The notes under the pieces: model-generated
Told to the model about the DNA's origin: nothing
What the model saw: the letters and a program-made list of their open reading frames with translations, nothing else
Databases searched by the model: none
Position numbers and translations under genes: made by a program
Source: Methylocystis sp. Sn-Cys
GTDB taxonomy: Bacteria > Pseudomonadota > Alphaproteobacteria > Rhizobiales > Beijerinckiaceae
Reading direction: 5' to 3'
Assembly: GCF_016745395.1 (NCBI RefSeq)
Contig: NZ_JAERVJ010000002.1
Span: 248,001-312,000 of the forward strand
Length of the DNA stretch: 64,000 nucleotides
In this document: positions 54,970 through 63,023 of the stretch, piece by piece
Position numbering within the stretch: position 1 is the stretch's first letter
How the letters are laid out: every line of letters begins with the position of its first letter

Positions 54970-55695
54970 ATGAGCGCCGGCGCCCTCGGTCTCGCCTTCC
55001 TTGCTGGGCTTCTGTCGGCGCTGTCGCCTTGCGTGCTGCCGCTTCTGCCGCTGGTGCTCGGCGCGGCGGCGGCCGAGCATAAATGGGCGCCGGCGCTTCT
55101 CGCCCTCGGCGTCGCCCTCTCGTTCGCGGCGATCGGCCTCTTCGTCGCGACGATCGGCTTCTCCATCGGCCTCGACGGCGACGCCTTCCGGGCCGGCGCC
55201 GCGGCGCTGATGATGGCCTTCGGCCTCGTCCTGCTCTTTCCGGCGCTTCAGGCGCGGGTGGCGGCGGCTGGCGGTCCGTTCAGCGACCGGCTCAATGCGG
55301 CCTTTGGCGGCGCTGGCGCGTCGGGAGGGCTATTCGGTCAATTCGGCGTGGGGCTTCTGCTTGGCGCCATCTGGAGCCCTTGCGTTGGCCCGACGCTCGG
55401 CGCCGCCTCCGTGCTCGCCTCGCGGGGCGAGGATTTGGGAGCTGTCGCCGCAACCATGGGCGTTTTCGGGCTCGGCGCGGCAGCGCCGCTTCTGGTCCTG
55501 GGCTTCCTGTCCAGAAAGGCCTTCGCGCGCTGGCGCGATCCGCTGCTCGCCGCTGGCAAGAGATTGAAACAGGCGATGGGCCTGCTCTTCCTGGCTTTGG
55601 GCCTGCTCATCCTCAGCGGGGCGGACAAGACGCTCGAAGCCGCGCTCGTCTCGGCGTCTCCGGAATGGTTGACCGGGCTGACCACCCGCTTCTGA
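54970..55695 (+). CDS. ccdA: CcdA-type thiol-disulfide transporter
   Basis: A 241-residue inner-membrane protein with about six helices. Conserved redox cysteines lie in LSPCVLPLLP (C21) and IWSPCVGP (C138). CcdA and DsbD-beta proteins carry electrons from cytoplasmic thioredoxin to periplasmic thiol proteins. The adjacent exported thioredoxin is a probable acceptor. This is the last gene of the DUF2892-ECF-Trx-CcdA operon. Confidence 0.94.
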   Translation: MSAGALGLAFLAGLLSALSPCVLPLLPLVLGAAAAEHKWAPALLALGVALSFAAIGLFVATIGFSIGLDGDAFRAGAAALMMAFGLVLLFPALQARVAAAGGPFSDRLNAAFGGAGASGGLFGQFGVGLLLGAIWSPCVGPTLGAASVLASRGEDLGAVAATMGVFGLGAAAPLLVLGFLSRKAFARWRDPLLAAGKRLKQAMGLLFLALGLLILSGADKTLEAALVSASPEWLTGLTTRF

Positions 55696-55726
55696 GCGAG
55701 ACGAGATCCGCTTAATTGGTTCGGCG

Positions 55727-55906
55727 CCATCCCCGACGCTCGCGCAGTTGGGACACCGCCGTCATTGCGAGGAGGCGAAGCCGACGAAGCAATCCAGGGC
55801 CGCATCGCCGCCCTGGATTGCTTCGCTTCGCTCGCAATGACGGGCGCTGGGCAGAACTAGCGCTCTTGTGGCTCTGGATTCTCGGGCTTTCAGCCCGCCG
55901 GGAAAC
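55727..55906. repeat. palindromic repeat D, copy 3, interrupted by repeat C
   Basis: Left part: CCATCCCCGACGCTCGCGCA. Right part: GCAGAACTAGCGCTCTTGTG and TTTCAGCCCGCCGGGAA. The usual interior of repeat D is replaced by a full repeat C (55760-55842). The rest of the gap to sciP (55907-56175) holds only regulatory-looking sequence. Confidence 0.75.
55760..55842. repeat. palindromic repeat C, copy 5
   Basis: CGTCATTGCGAGGAGGCGAA with the complementary right arm ending TCGCAATGACG. It is inserted inside a repeat D element. Confidence 0.85.
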
Positions 55907-56062
55907 GGAAGTGGTATGAGACGCAAATAGAGACACAGCATTTCAGGAAGCATTAACGATAATCTGCGTGCATAAAGCGGCAGTAGATCGCCTCCGACGT
56001 GCGGTTACGGGACGAAAACTCTGGCGAAAACAAGGCGACGCCTGGGGCGCGCCGAAACTTCC

Positions 56063-56119
56063 TAAAATCTGGTTTAAACTTGATTATCTATGGACCTCGC
56101 GCGTTTAGGCAAATCTTAA
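56063..56119. promoter_or_regulatory. candidate CtrA boxes upstream of sciP
   Basis: Two imperfect TTAA-N7-TTAA-type sites: TAAA-N7-TTAA at 56063-56077 and TTAG-N7-TTAA at 56105-56119, 57-99 bp before the sciP start. In Caulobacter, sciP is under CtrA control. The match here is approximate. Confidence 0.45.
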
Positions 56120-56175
56120 AAGGCCAGGCGCTATAAGGCGGTTACTGTGTGGTCGTAGAGTATGCGAGTAAGATT

Positions 56176-56451
56176 ATGACCGAGACGCACCGTCCGCGTG
56201 TCAAATATGTCATCGGCCCTGACGGCAGCCCGCTGACAATTGCGGATTTGCCGCCGCCTTCCACCAAGCGCTGGGTCATTCGCCGCAAGGCGGAAGTGGT
56301 CGCCGCGGTCCGGGGCGGTCTTCTTTCCCTCGACGAAGCCTGCAGCCGCTATACGCTGACGGTCGACGAGTTCCTGAGCTGGCAGATGTCGATCGACCAG
56401 CACGGCCTCGCAGGACTGCGCACGACGCGCCTGCAGCAATATCGGATGTAA
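56176..56451 (+). CDS. sciP: SciP/DUF1153 cell-cycle regulator (CtrA inhibitor)
   Basis: A 91-residue DNA-binding protein. Nearly the whole length is the DUF1153 domain: RPRVKYVIGPDGSPLTIADL, KRWVIRRKAEVVAAVRGGLL, SRYTLTVDEFLSW and HGLAGLRTTRLQQYRM. In Caulobacter, SciP binds CtrA and limits transcription of CtrA targets. The start is the ATG at 56176; an upstream in-frame GTG is not needed. A strong terminator lies 28 bp after the stop, so the gene is monocistronic. Confidence 0.96.
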   Translation: MTETHRPRVKYVIGPDGSPLTIADLPPPSTKRWVIRRKAEVVAAVRGGLLSLDEACSRYTLTVDEFLSWQMSIDQHGLAGLRTTRLQQYRM

Positions 56452-56478
56452 GGCGCGCGCATCCTACGACCTGAATTA

Positions 56479-56512
56479 AAAAAGCCGGTCCCATTTTTGG
56501 GCCGGCTTTTTT
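56479..56512 (+). terminator. Rho-independent terminator of sciP
   Basis: AAAGCCGGTCCC with GGGCCGGCTTT around an ATTTTT loop, followed by a T-run. A-rich bases precede the stem, so it may also work on the other strand. Confidence 0.92.
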
Positions 56513-56524
56513 GTTGTGCGTGCC

Positions 56525-56570
56525 AGCCCGCCGGGAATGACAAGCCCCAACGCGAGCTGTTCAAACGGAA
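56525..56570. repeat. repeat D fragment, right end only
   Basis: AGCCCGCCGGGAATGACAAG followed by GCGAGCTGTTCAAACGGAA, the same right end as copies at 14291 and 50180, without the left part. Confidence 0.7.
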
Positions 56571-56585
56571 TGGCGTCAAACCGCC

Positions 56586-57578
56586 TCAGACCTGCGGCGG
56601 TCCCTCCGCCGCGCGGGGCTCGCCCCGAAGCTTTTCCACGAGCTTCTTGCGTTCGAAGAGCCCGACGACGACGAGCGCCGCCAGCAGCGGGACGATGAGG
56701 TAGAAGAGCCGCCACACCAGCAGCGCCGCCAGAACCTGCAAGCGCGGCACATCCGGCATCAGATTGATGAAGACCAGCTCGAAGACGCCGAGTCCGCCCG
56801 GCGCATGGGAGACGAGCGCCGCCGAGAAAGACAGGAGGAAGGCGGCGAGGACGACGATATAGCCCGGATTCCCCTGCTCCGGCAGCGCGAAATAGATGAT
56901 GCCCGCCGCGCCGATGAGCTCGGCCGGCGCCGCGAAGAGCTGTTGGACCATCACGGCCGGACGGGGATAGGTGATCTCGAACTTGCCGAACCGGAACGGT
57001 CTGAAATGCATCAGCGAGCCGACGATGTAGACCGCGACGAAGCCCAAACATAGCAGCCCCACCGTGCGCGCCGTGTGCGGATGGGTGAAGACGTCTGGCA
57101 GGAAGCCCGCGAGACGCTGCATCATCGTGGGGTCGTAGGTGAGCAGAAGCCCCCCGAGCAGCACATTGCCGAAGGCGAAGGTGTAGGAGCAGAGCACCAC
57201 CAGCGTCGCGACCTGCGTCGCCGTCAGCCCTTTCGACGAATAGGCGCGGTAGCGCACCATGGCGCCGGAGAAGACGCTCGCGCCGATATTGTGGGACAGC
57301 GCATAAGTGGTGAAGGAACAAACCGAAATGAAAATCCACGAAATATGCGTCACGCCCAGATGCAAGAGCGCGATCCGATCGTACCAGGCGAGCGCCGCAT
57401 AGGCGAGCAAGGTCGAGAGCGCCGCAAAGAAATAATCCGACGCGGGAATGGCCCTGAGATAGGCCCAAACCTCTGTGCCGACGGATTCGCCCTGGAACTC
57501 GTGGTAGAGCAGGTAAAATGAGCCGATGACGGCGGCGAGCCCGATGACGGGCCAGAAATACTCTGCCAGTTTTTTCAT
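56586..57578 (-). CDS. UPF0104 / LPG-synthase-type integral membrane protein
   Basis: A 330-residue protein with about eight helices. It has EYFWPVIGLAAVIGSFYLLY, an FFAALSTLLAYAALAWYDRI segment, SHNIGASVFSGAMVRYRAYS, and SHAPGGLGVFELVFINLMPD. This is the transmembrane part of lysylphosphatidylglycerol synthase (MprF) without its aminoacyl-transferase domain, annotated UPF0104 or AglD-like. It could be a lipid flippase. The ATG at 57578 starts the conserved part; longer readings are Arg/Pro-rich and not family-like. It is divergent from the Yip1 gene. Confidence 0.9.
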   Translation of the reverse strand: MKKLAEYFWPVIGLAAVIGSFYLLYHEFQGESVGTEVWAYLRAIPASDYFFAALSTLLAYAALAWYDRIALLHLGVTHISWIFISVCSFTTYALSHNIGASVFSGAMVRYRAYSSKGLTATQVATLVVLCSYTFAFGNVLLGGLLLTYDPTMMQRLAGFLPDVFTHPHTARTVGLLCLGFVAVYIVGSLMHFRPFRFGKFEITYPRPAVMVQQLFAAPAELIGAAGIIYFALPEQGNPGYIVVLAAFLLSFSAALVSHAPGGLGVFELVFINLMPDVPRLQVLAALLVWRLFYLIVPLLAALVVVGLFERKKLVEKLRGEPRAAEGPPQV

Positions 57579-57731
57579 GCAGCCTGTCGCGTTAGACGTT
57601 ATTTGGGGCTTCGTCAGCGGTCGATGCTGGCCTGCGCATTCCCTCGCATGTAAGCAAGTCATGAGCAAGCCACAAGCGCCGGCCAAGCCGGTCCAAGGGG
57701 AAGCGCCGAAGCCGGCCGGAAAGACGACGCC

Positions 57732-58298
57732 ATGCAGGATATGATCTCCCGGGTCAAAGGCCTCATTTTGACGCCCCGGCAGGAGTGGGAGCGGATCGAG
57801 GCGGAGAACACATCCGTCCGCGACCTTTATCTGCGGTATATCGGCGTCCTTGCGGCCATACCGCCCTTCGCGAGCTTTTTGGGGTCGTGGCTGTTTGGCG
57901 CGCGTGGGCTGCACCCGACTTTTGCGGCAGGGCTGCTGCGCGCGGTCATGCAATATGCATTGAGCCTGCCCGCGCTCTTCCTGACCGCCTTCGTGATCTC
58001 CATGGCGGCGCCCTATTTCGACGGCCGCAGCGACGATCGGCGGGCGCTGGCGCTCGCCGCCTATTCCTATACGCCGGCCTGGCTCGCCTCGGCTTTCGGC
58101 CTCGTGCCGGGGCTACGTTTCCTCGACGTGCTGGGTCTCTACGGGATCTACGTCTTTTCGCTGGGCCTGACGCGCATGATGCGGGTGCCCAAGGACAATC
58201 TCGACGTCTTCACGCTGGTGGCGCTGTTCCTGACGGTGGCCATGGGCGCTTTGCACGCCTGGCTGGTGTCGGCGATCGCGCCGGCGCAACTGCTTTAA
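57732..58298 (+). CDS. Yip1-family membrane protein
   Basis: A 188-residue protein with five hydrophobic helices. Family features are the opening MISRVKGLILTPRQEWERIE, the Y-T-P in AYSYTPAWLAS and LGLTRMMRVPKDN. Yip1 proteins in bacteria have no settled function. The ATG at 57732 lies inside the end of a 27-codon open frame (57661-57744) in a different frame. It converges on the histidine-kinase gene with 10 bp between stops. Confidence 0.9.
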   Translation: MQDMISRVKGLILTPRQEWERIEAENTSVRDLYLRYIGVLAAIPPFASFLGSWLFGARGLHPTFAAGLLRAVMQYALSLPALFLTAFVISMAAPYFDGRSDDRRALALAAYSYTPAWLASAFGLVPGLRFLDVLGLYGIYVFSLGLTRMMRVPKDNLDVFTLVALFLTVAMGALHAWLVSAIAPAQLL

Positions 58299-58308
58299 GA
58301 GACGGTCT

Positions 58309-60432
58309 TTAGCGTCGGAAATCCAGAACGCGTTCGATGTCGCCCATGGAAGCCGGCTTGGCGATATGCAGATCGAAGCCGGCCTTTTTCACATGCTCCC
58401 GCGCGGTCTCGCCGCCCCAGCGCGTGAGGGCGACGATTATTGCGTCCCTGCCTTCCGGCAGGGCGCGGATGCGGCGCGCCGCTTCGTAACCGTCCATCCC
58501 CTCCAAACCAAGATCGATGAAAACGACTTGGGGATGGAAGCTCTGAACCGCCTCGACGCCTCTTTTTCCGTCATAAGCCGTCTGAACATTCGCGCCCTGG
58601 GCGCGCAGCAGCATGGACAAGCCATGGACCACGTCGTCATCGTCCTCGATGATGAGGACGCGGCGGGCGGATCGGCCTCCCTCGCGTTGCGGCCCGCCCT
58701 GCGCAAAGGCTGAGGCGAGCGGCAGACGCACCAGGAAAACGCTCCCCTTGCCGGGTCCGTCGCTGCGCGCCTCGACCTGCCCGCCATGCAGGCGCAACAG
58801 CTTGCGCACAAGGGCGAGGCCGATGCCGAGACCGCCCTGGGCGCGCCCCAATGTCCGATCGACCTGAGCGAAAAGGTCGAAGACATGCGGGAGCATGTCC
58901 GTCGGTATGCCGACGCCATTGTCGGCGACTGTCAATTCCGCCTGGCTCCCGACGCGCCGGGCCGCGATCTCCGCATGGCCGCCCGAGGGGGTGTATTTGG
59001 CGGCGTTGCTGAGAAGATTGGCGATGACCTGCACGAGCCGCACCGGATCGCCGTCAATCATGAGCGGCGCGTCGGGCCGCACGACCGACAGCGAGACGCC
59101 GTTGGCGTCGAGAAATTGCTGGCTGGCCTCGATGGCCTGGTCCATGAGATCGCGCAGATCGAGGCGCTCCCGCTTGAGCTCGATCTTGCCGCTGCGGATG
59201 CGCGACACCTCCAGCAGATCGTCCACGAGGCGGACGATGTGATCGACCTGCCGCTCCATCATCTCCTGAACGCGAACGGCGTTGGGCCCCTGCGCGCCGG
59301 TTCGCTTGAGAACGAGGAGGCCGGTTCGGATCGGCGCCAAAGGATTGCGAAGCTCATGCGCCAGCGTTGCCAGGAACTCGTCCTTGCGGCGGTCGGCTTC
59401 GAGCAGCGCCTGCTCCATCCTCAGCCGCGCCATGGCCATGGAGACGAGCTGGCTCACCGCCTGCATGACCTCGATCTCATCGTCGCTGAAGGCGAGCCGC
59501 GTCTTGGCCCCGAACGACAAAGTGCCCATCAGCCGGCCCTGCGCCATCAGCGGATGGCAGCAGTAAGCTTTGATCCCGCAGGAGGCGATGAGCCCCGTTC
59601 GCGGGTCCGCGCTGGCGCACACATTCTCGGCTACGATCCGCTCGCGGTCGCGGGCGACGGCGCCGCATATGGCGACGCCGTAATCGAGCCATTCGATTTC
59701 GCGCGCCCGATCCTCGGGTATGCCGGCGCAGGCGTTGAGATGCAGGCGGCCGGACTCTTCGTCGACGAGGTAATTGAAGAAGGCCTGGCAATCGAGAAAC
59801 TGCATGACGTCGGCGCAGAGTTCCTCCACGGCGCCCTGCACGTCGCTCGACTGCAGCAGCCGCGCCGCGATCCGCGTCAGCAGCTCGTTGCGACGCACGG
59901 TCCACTGCAGCGCAATTTCAGCGTGTTTCCGGTCGGTAATGTCCTGCGTGACGCCAAAACCGCCGAGCAACGCCCCCGCCGCGTCGAATTCGAGGCAGGC
60001 CTTTTCGCGCACCCATTTCTCCTGGCCGTCGACCAGGACTCGATGCTCGAGGTCGTAAGGTTCGCCGCGTAGCGCGGCGATCCATTTTTCATGGACATAG
60101 GCGCGGTCGTCAGGATGGACCGCCGCCAGGAAGGTTTCATATGTCTGGGGGGCGCCGATGGGCTGGCCAAAAATGCGGTAGTTCTCGGCCGACCAGGTGA
60201 GAATGTTTCGGGTAGTGTCCATGCGCCACCAGCCGATCTGGCCGAGTTCCTGCGCCCGCGCAAAATTTTCCCACTGGCGCCAGCTCTCCACAGTCGTGGA
60301 CTCGGCGCTCTGGGATGACTCATCATGATTTTCGACGTCGCCAACGACCCTGCTCATGCGCCGAGAAGTGATATGGATCAGCGGGGCAAGCAAGCGGGGC
60401 AGTAAGGCGCGCGCCCAGATCGAAAATCGCAT
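58309..60432 (-). CDS. hybrid sensor histidine kinase (PAS-GAF-HisKA-HATPase-REC)
   Basis: A 707-residue cytoplasmic kinase. The order is: a PAS-like domain (about 55-170, WWRMDTTRNILTWSAENYRI and GVTQDITDRKHAE); a GAF domain (185-340, ending in CCHPLMAQGRLMGTLSFG); the H-box LAHELRNPLAPIR with H359; an HATPase domain with N-box LLSNAAKYT, G1 DNGVGIP and G2 GGLGIGLALV; and a C-terminal receiver with phospho-acceptor D640 (VVFIDLG) and the K in HIAKPAS. No membrane helix is clear. An alternative start lies at 60357. No separate response-regulator gene is adjacent; the signal is unknown. Confidence 0.95.
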   Translation of the reverse strand: MRFSIWARALLPRLLAPLIHITSRRMSRVVGDVENHDESSQSAESTTVESWRQWENFARAQELGQIGWWRMDTTRNILTWSAENYRIFGQPIGAPQTYETFLAAVHPDDRAYVHEKWIAALRGEPYDLEHRVLVDGQEKWVREKACLEFDAAGALLGGFGVTQDITDRKHAEIALQWTVRRNELLTRIAARLLQSSDVQGAVEELCADVMQFLDCQAFFNYLVDEESGRLHLNACAGIPEDRAREIEWLDYGVAICGAVARDRERIVAENVCASADPRTGLIASCGIKAYCCHPLMAQGRLMGTLSFGAKTRLAFSDDEIEVMQAVSQLVSMAMARLRMEQALLEADRRKDEFLATLAHELRNPLAPIRTGLLVLKRTGAQGPNAVRVQEMMERQVDHIVRLVDDLLEVSRIRSGKIELKRERLDLRDLMDQAIEASQQFLDANGVSLSVVRPDAPLMIDGDPVRLVQVIANLLSNAAKYTPSGGHAEIAARRVGSQAELTVADNGVGIPTDMLPHVFDLFAQVDRTLGRAQGGLGIGLALVRKLLRLHGGQVEARSDGPGKGSVFLVRLPLASAFAQGGPQREGGRSARRVLIIEDDDDVVHGLSMLLRAQGANVQTAYDGKRGVEAVQSFHPQVVFIDLGLEGMDGYEAARRIRALPEGRDAIIVALTRWGGETAREHVKKAGFDLHIAKPASMGDIERVLDFRR

Positions 60433-60535
60433 CGGAGCCAGCGCTAACGGTAGGATTTTTCAAATAAGATATTGGCGTCTGCGGGAGAAATTTCAGCCTT
60501 TGAACGGTTTGTGACCGACCGTAAGCTGGGGAAAG

Positions 60536-61003
60536 CTATCGCGCCCAGCGCGCCGCCGCAGCGTCGTCTTCGCTTTTGGCGGCGACCCAGCCCTCTTCGG
60601 CGCCGTCGACCCGGCGCTCCTTCTTCCAGAAGGGCGCGCGGGTCTTGAGGTAGTCCATCAGGAATTCAGCCGCCGCAAAGGCCTCGCCGCGATGGCGCGC
60701 GGCGGCGATCACCAGCACGATCCGCTCGCCGGGGCGAATGACGCCGTGGCGGTGGATGATCGTCAGGCCGACGAGCGGCCAGCGCGACAGAGCCTCCCCC
60801 GCGACGCGCCCGATTTCCTCCTCCGCCATCCCGGGGTAGTGCTCGAGCTCCAAAGCATCGAGCGTTCCATCCTCGTCCCGGCACAGGCCCGTGAAGGCGA
60901 CGACGGCGCCGACGTCGCGGCGCCCTTCCGTCAGCAAGGCCTCCTCATGGGCGGCGTCGAAGTCTTCCGCCTGGACGCGAATGGTGGGCGTGATCTGCGC
61001 CAC
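60536..61003 (-). CDS. moaE: molybdopterin synthase catalytic subunit
   Basis: A 155-residue MoaE, which inserts sulfur into precursor Z with MoaD to form molybdopterin. It has VGAVVAFTGLCRDEDGTLDA, LELEHYPGMAEEEIGRVAGE, IIHRHGVIRPGERIVLV and the active-site lysine region KTRAPFWKKE. It follows moaD by 2 bp. Order pgsA-moaD-moaE is common in Rhizobiales. Confidence 0.96.
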   Translation of the reverse strand: MAQITPTIRVQAEDFDAAHEEALLTEGRRDVGAVVAFTGLCRDEDGTLDALELEHYPGMAEEEIGRVAGEALSRWPLVGLTIIHRHGVIRPGERIVLVIAAARHRGEAFAAAEFLMDYLKTRAPFWKKERRVDGAEEGWVAAKSEDDAAAARWAR

Positions 61004-61005
61004 GC

Positions 61006-61257
61006 TCAGCCGCCGGTCATCGGGGGGAAAAAAGCGATCTCGCGCGCGCTTGCGATCGGCGCGTCAGGCGCGGCGTGGGTCTTGTCGATGGCGGTCCGAA
61101 TCGTCTTGGGATTGGCGAAAGCGGCGGCGTAGCCCTCGCCCCGCGCCGCGAGCCATTCGACGAGCTGGCGCACCGTCTCCACCTCGCGCGGCGGCGCGAT
61201 CTCTTCTTCCGAAACGCCGATCCGCTCGCGGACCCAAGCGAAATAGACCGCCTTCAT
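61006..61257 (-). CDS. moaD: molybdopterin synthase sulfur carrier subunit
   Basis: An 83-residue ubiquitin-fold protein that ends in the di-glycine PPMTGG, which becomes a thiocarboxylate. It starts MKAVYFAWVRERIGVSEEE. Its ATG overlaps the pgsA stop (ATGA), and it ends 2 bp before moaE. Confidence 0.95.
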   Translation of the reverse strand: MKAVYFAWVRERIGVSEEEIAPPREVETVRQLVEWLAARGEGYAAAFANPKTIRTAIDKTHAAPDAPIASAREIAFFPPMTGG

Positions 61258-61862
61258 GGCCCCTCGTCTTGCCCGAAATGACCGATCGCCGCCTGTAGAT
61301 AGTCGGCGCCCGTATAGAGCGTCAGAACGGCGGCGACCCAAAGAAGCGTCTCGCCGATTTTGAGCGAGCCGGGCAGAACGGCTTCCCCTGACGGGCCGAC
61401 GATGAAGAAACCGAGCGCCACAAGCTGGAACGCTGTCTTCCATTTGGCGATGGTCGACACCGGCAGCCGCACTTTCAGCTCGGCGAGATATTCGCGCAGG
61501 CCGGAGACGAGGATCTCGCGGCACAGGATAATGATCGCCGCCCAGATCGTCCATCCGACCAGCGTCTGATTGGCGACGACCACGAGAAGCGTCGCGGCGA
61601 CCAGGAGCTTATCGGCGATCGGGTCGAGCATGCGGCCGATCGGCGATTGCTGCTGCCAGGCGCGCGCGAGATAGCCGTCGAAAAAATCGGTTACGCCGGC
61701 GGCCGTATAGACGCCGAGCGCCGCCCAGCGGGTCCAGTTCTCGCCCGAGGCGAGCAGCAGCCCGGCCACCACGGGCACGGCGAGACACCGTCCGTAAGTC
61801 AGCAGGTTCGGCAACGCCCACGCATGAGAGCGTCGCTTGGTCGTGACGGCTGTCTCGGTCAT
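61254..61862 (-). CDS. pgsA: CDP-diacylglycerol-glycerol-3-phosphate 3-phosphatidyltransferase
   Basis: A 202-residue CDP-alcohol phosphatidyltransferase of the inner membrane that makes phosphatidylglycerophosphate. The family motif is clear as DFFDGYLARAWQ, followed by GRMLDPIADKLLVA, giving D-G-x2-A-R-x8-G-x3-D-x3-D. About five helices are visible, with a C-terminal helix in TLLWVAAVLTLYTGADYLQA. The gene starts the pgsA-moaD-moaE operon and its stop overlaps moaD. Confidence 0.95.
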   Translation of the reverse strand: MTETAVTTKRRSHAWALPNLLTYGRCLAVPVVAGLLLASGENWTRWAALGVYTAAGVTDFFDGYLARAWQQQSPIGRMLDPIADKLLVAATLLVVVANQTLVGWTIWAAIIILCREILVSGLREYLAELKVRLPVSTIAKWKTAFQLVALGFFIVGPSGEAVLPGSLKIGETLLWVAAVLTLYTGADYLQAAIGHFGQDEGP

Positions 61863-61963
61863 GTCAGCAAGGGAATAGGTCGCGCGCCTCTCTTGTCAAT
61901 AGATTTGGCATGGCCTTGGCCGCCAAGCACAATCTCTATCAACAGCCATGAGCGCGGCACGGG

Positions 61964-62353
61964 CTACTCCTTGTCGAGCGCGAATTTGCCCGGCCCGGCG
62001 ACCGAGAAGAACAGGAACACGAAGCAGTAGAGCGCCGCAAGCTCCCCCTTGTTCAGGATCGGCCAGAACGCCTCGAAAGCATGGAAGCCGAAATAGGCCA
62101 CCGCCATCTCGCCTGCGAGAATGAAGGCGGCCGGCCGCGTGCACAAGCCGATCAGCAGCAGGAAGCCGCCGACAAGCTCGATGACGCCGGCGGCGCCGAG
62201 CAGCGACAACAGCGTCACCTTGTCGAACATGGCGACATGCGGGAAGCCGAAGAGCTTGGCGGTTCCGTGCTGCAAGAACAGCAAGGCGGTCACGATGCGC
62301 AGCAGCGCCTGCACATGCGGCAGGAAGCGCGCGGGAATGATTCGGAGCGTCAT
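61964..62353 (-). CDS. DoxX-family membrane protein
   Basis: A 129-residue protein with four helices. It has LLRIVTALLFLQHGTAKLFG, then VIELVGGFLLLIGLCTRPAA, GEMAVAYFGFHAFEA and a final helix ending VAGPGKFALDKE. DoxX/DoxD-like proteins are often linked to sulfur or quinone redox chemistry, but the specific role is open. A GAGG lies about 5 bases before the ATG. It lies 7 bp after the nitroreductase stop, likely co-transcribed. Confidence 0.92.
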   Translation of the reverse strand: MTLRIIPARFLPHVQALLRIVTALLFLQHGTAKLFGFPHVAMFDKVTLLSLLGAAGVIELVGGFLLLIGLCTRPAAFILAGEMAVAYFGFHAFEAFWPILNKGELAALYCFVFLFFSVAGPGKFALDKE

Positions 62354-62360
62354 GCAAACC

Positions 62361-62963
62361 TCAAAGAATTTGGGCCATGTCTTCAAAAGCGAAACGCGGC
62401 CCGCGCGGGTAGAGCTTGGCCGTATCGCCGTAGCCGACATTGATCAGAAAATTCGACTTTATCTTGGTGCCTGAAAAAAATTCGGCGTCGACCTTGGCGT
62501 TGTCGAAGCCGCTCATCGGGCCCGTGTCCAAACCGACCGCCCGTAAAGCGAGGATCAGATAGGCGCCCTGCAGCGAACCGTTGCGAAAGGCCGTGTCCCG
62601 GATCAGCGCGTCATTGCCGGCGAACCAGGCGCGCGCATCCGCCGCAGGGTAGAGGAACGGCAGATGCTCAGGGAAATCGAGGTCGTAACCCACGATCGCC
62701 GTCGCCGGCGCCGCCATGGTCTTGTCGTGATTGCCCGGCGACAGGGCGGGCGCGAGCCGCGCCTTGGCCTCGGGCGAGCGCACGAAGACCACCCGCATGG
62801 GCGAGCAATTGGCGCTTGTCGGCCCCCATTTGGCGTAATCGACCGCGAGCTCCAGGAGAGAGTCCGGCACCTCCCTGTCGAGCCAGCCATTATGCGTGCG
62901 GGCGGCGGTAAAAAGCTGCGCCAAGACGTCGGGCGGGAGTTGTTTCGCGTCTGTCACCGGCAA
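62361..62963 (-). CDS. nitroreductase-fold oxidoreductase, malonic semialdehyde reductase (RutE)-like
   Basis: A 200-residue flavoprotein. It has [77 protein letters not shown] and [10 protein letters not shown]. This pattern belongs to the RutE/HadB group, which reduces malonic semialdehyde to 3-hydroxypropionate in pyrimidine degradation, but no other rut genes are present. It may have another aldehyde or quinone substrate. Confidence 0.92.
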   Translation of the reverse strand: MPVTDAKQLPPDVLAQLFTAARTHNGWLDREVPDSLLELAVDYAKWGPTSANCSPMRVVFVRSPEAKARLAPALSPGNHDKTMAAPATAIVGYDLDFPEHLPFLYPAADARAWFAGNDALIRDTAFRNGSLQGAYLILALRAVGLDTGPMSGFDNAKVDAEFFSGTKIKSNFLINVGYGDTAKLYPRGPRFAFEDMAQIL

Positions 62964-63023
62964 TACCCCTCTCTGGAAAGCGATCGAGAGAACGTCGGGT
63001 TTCCCTATGCCGCCCGCCCGTCC

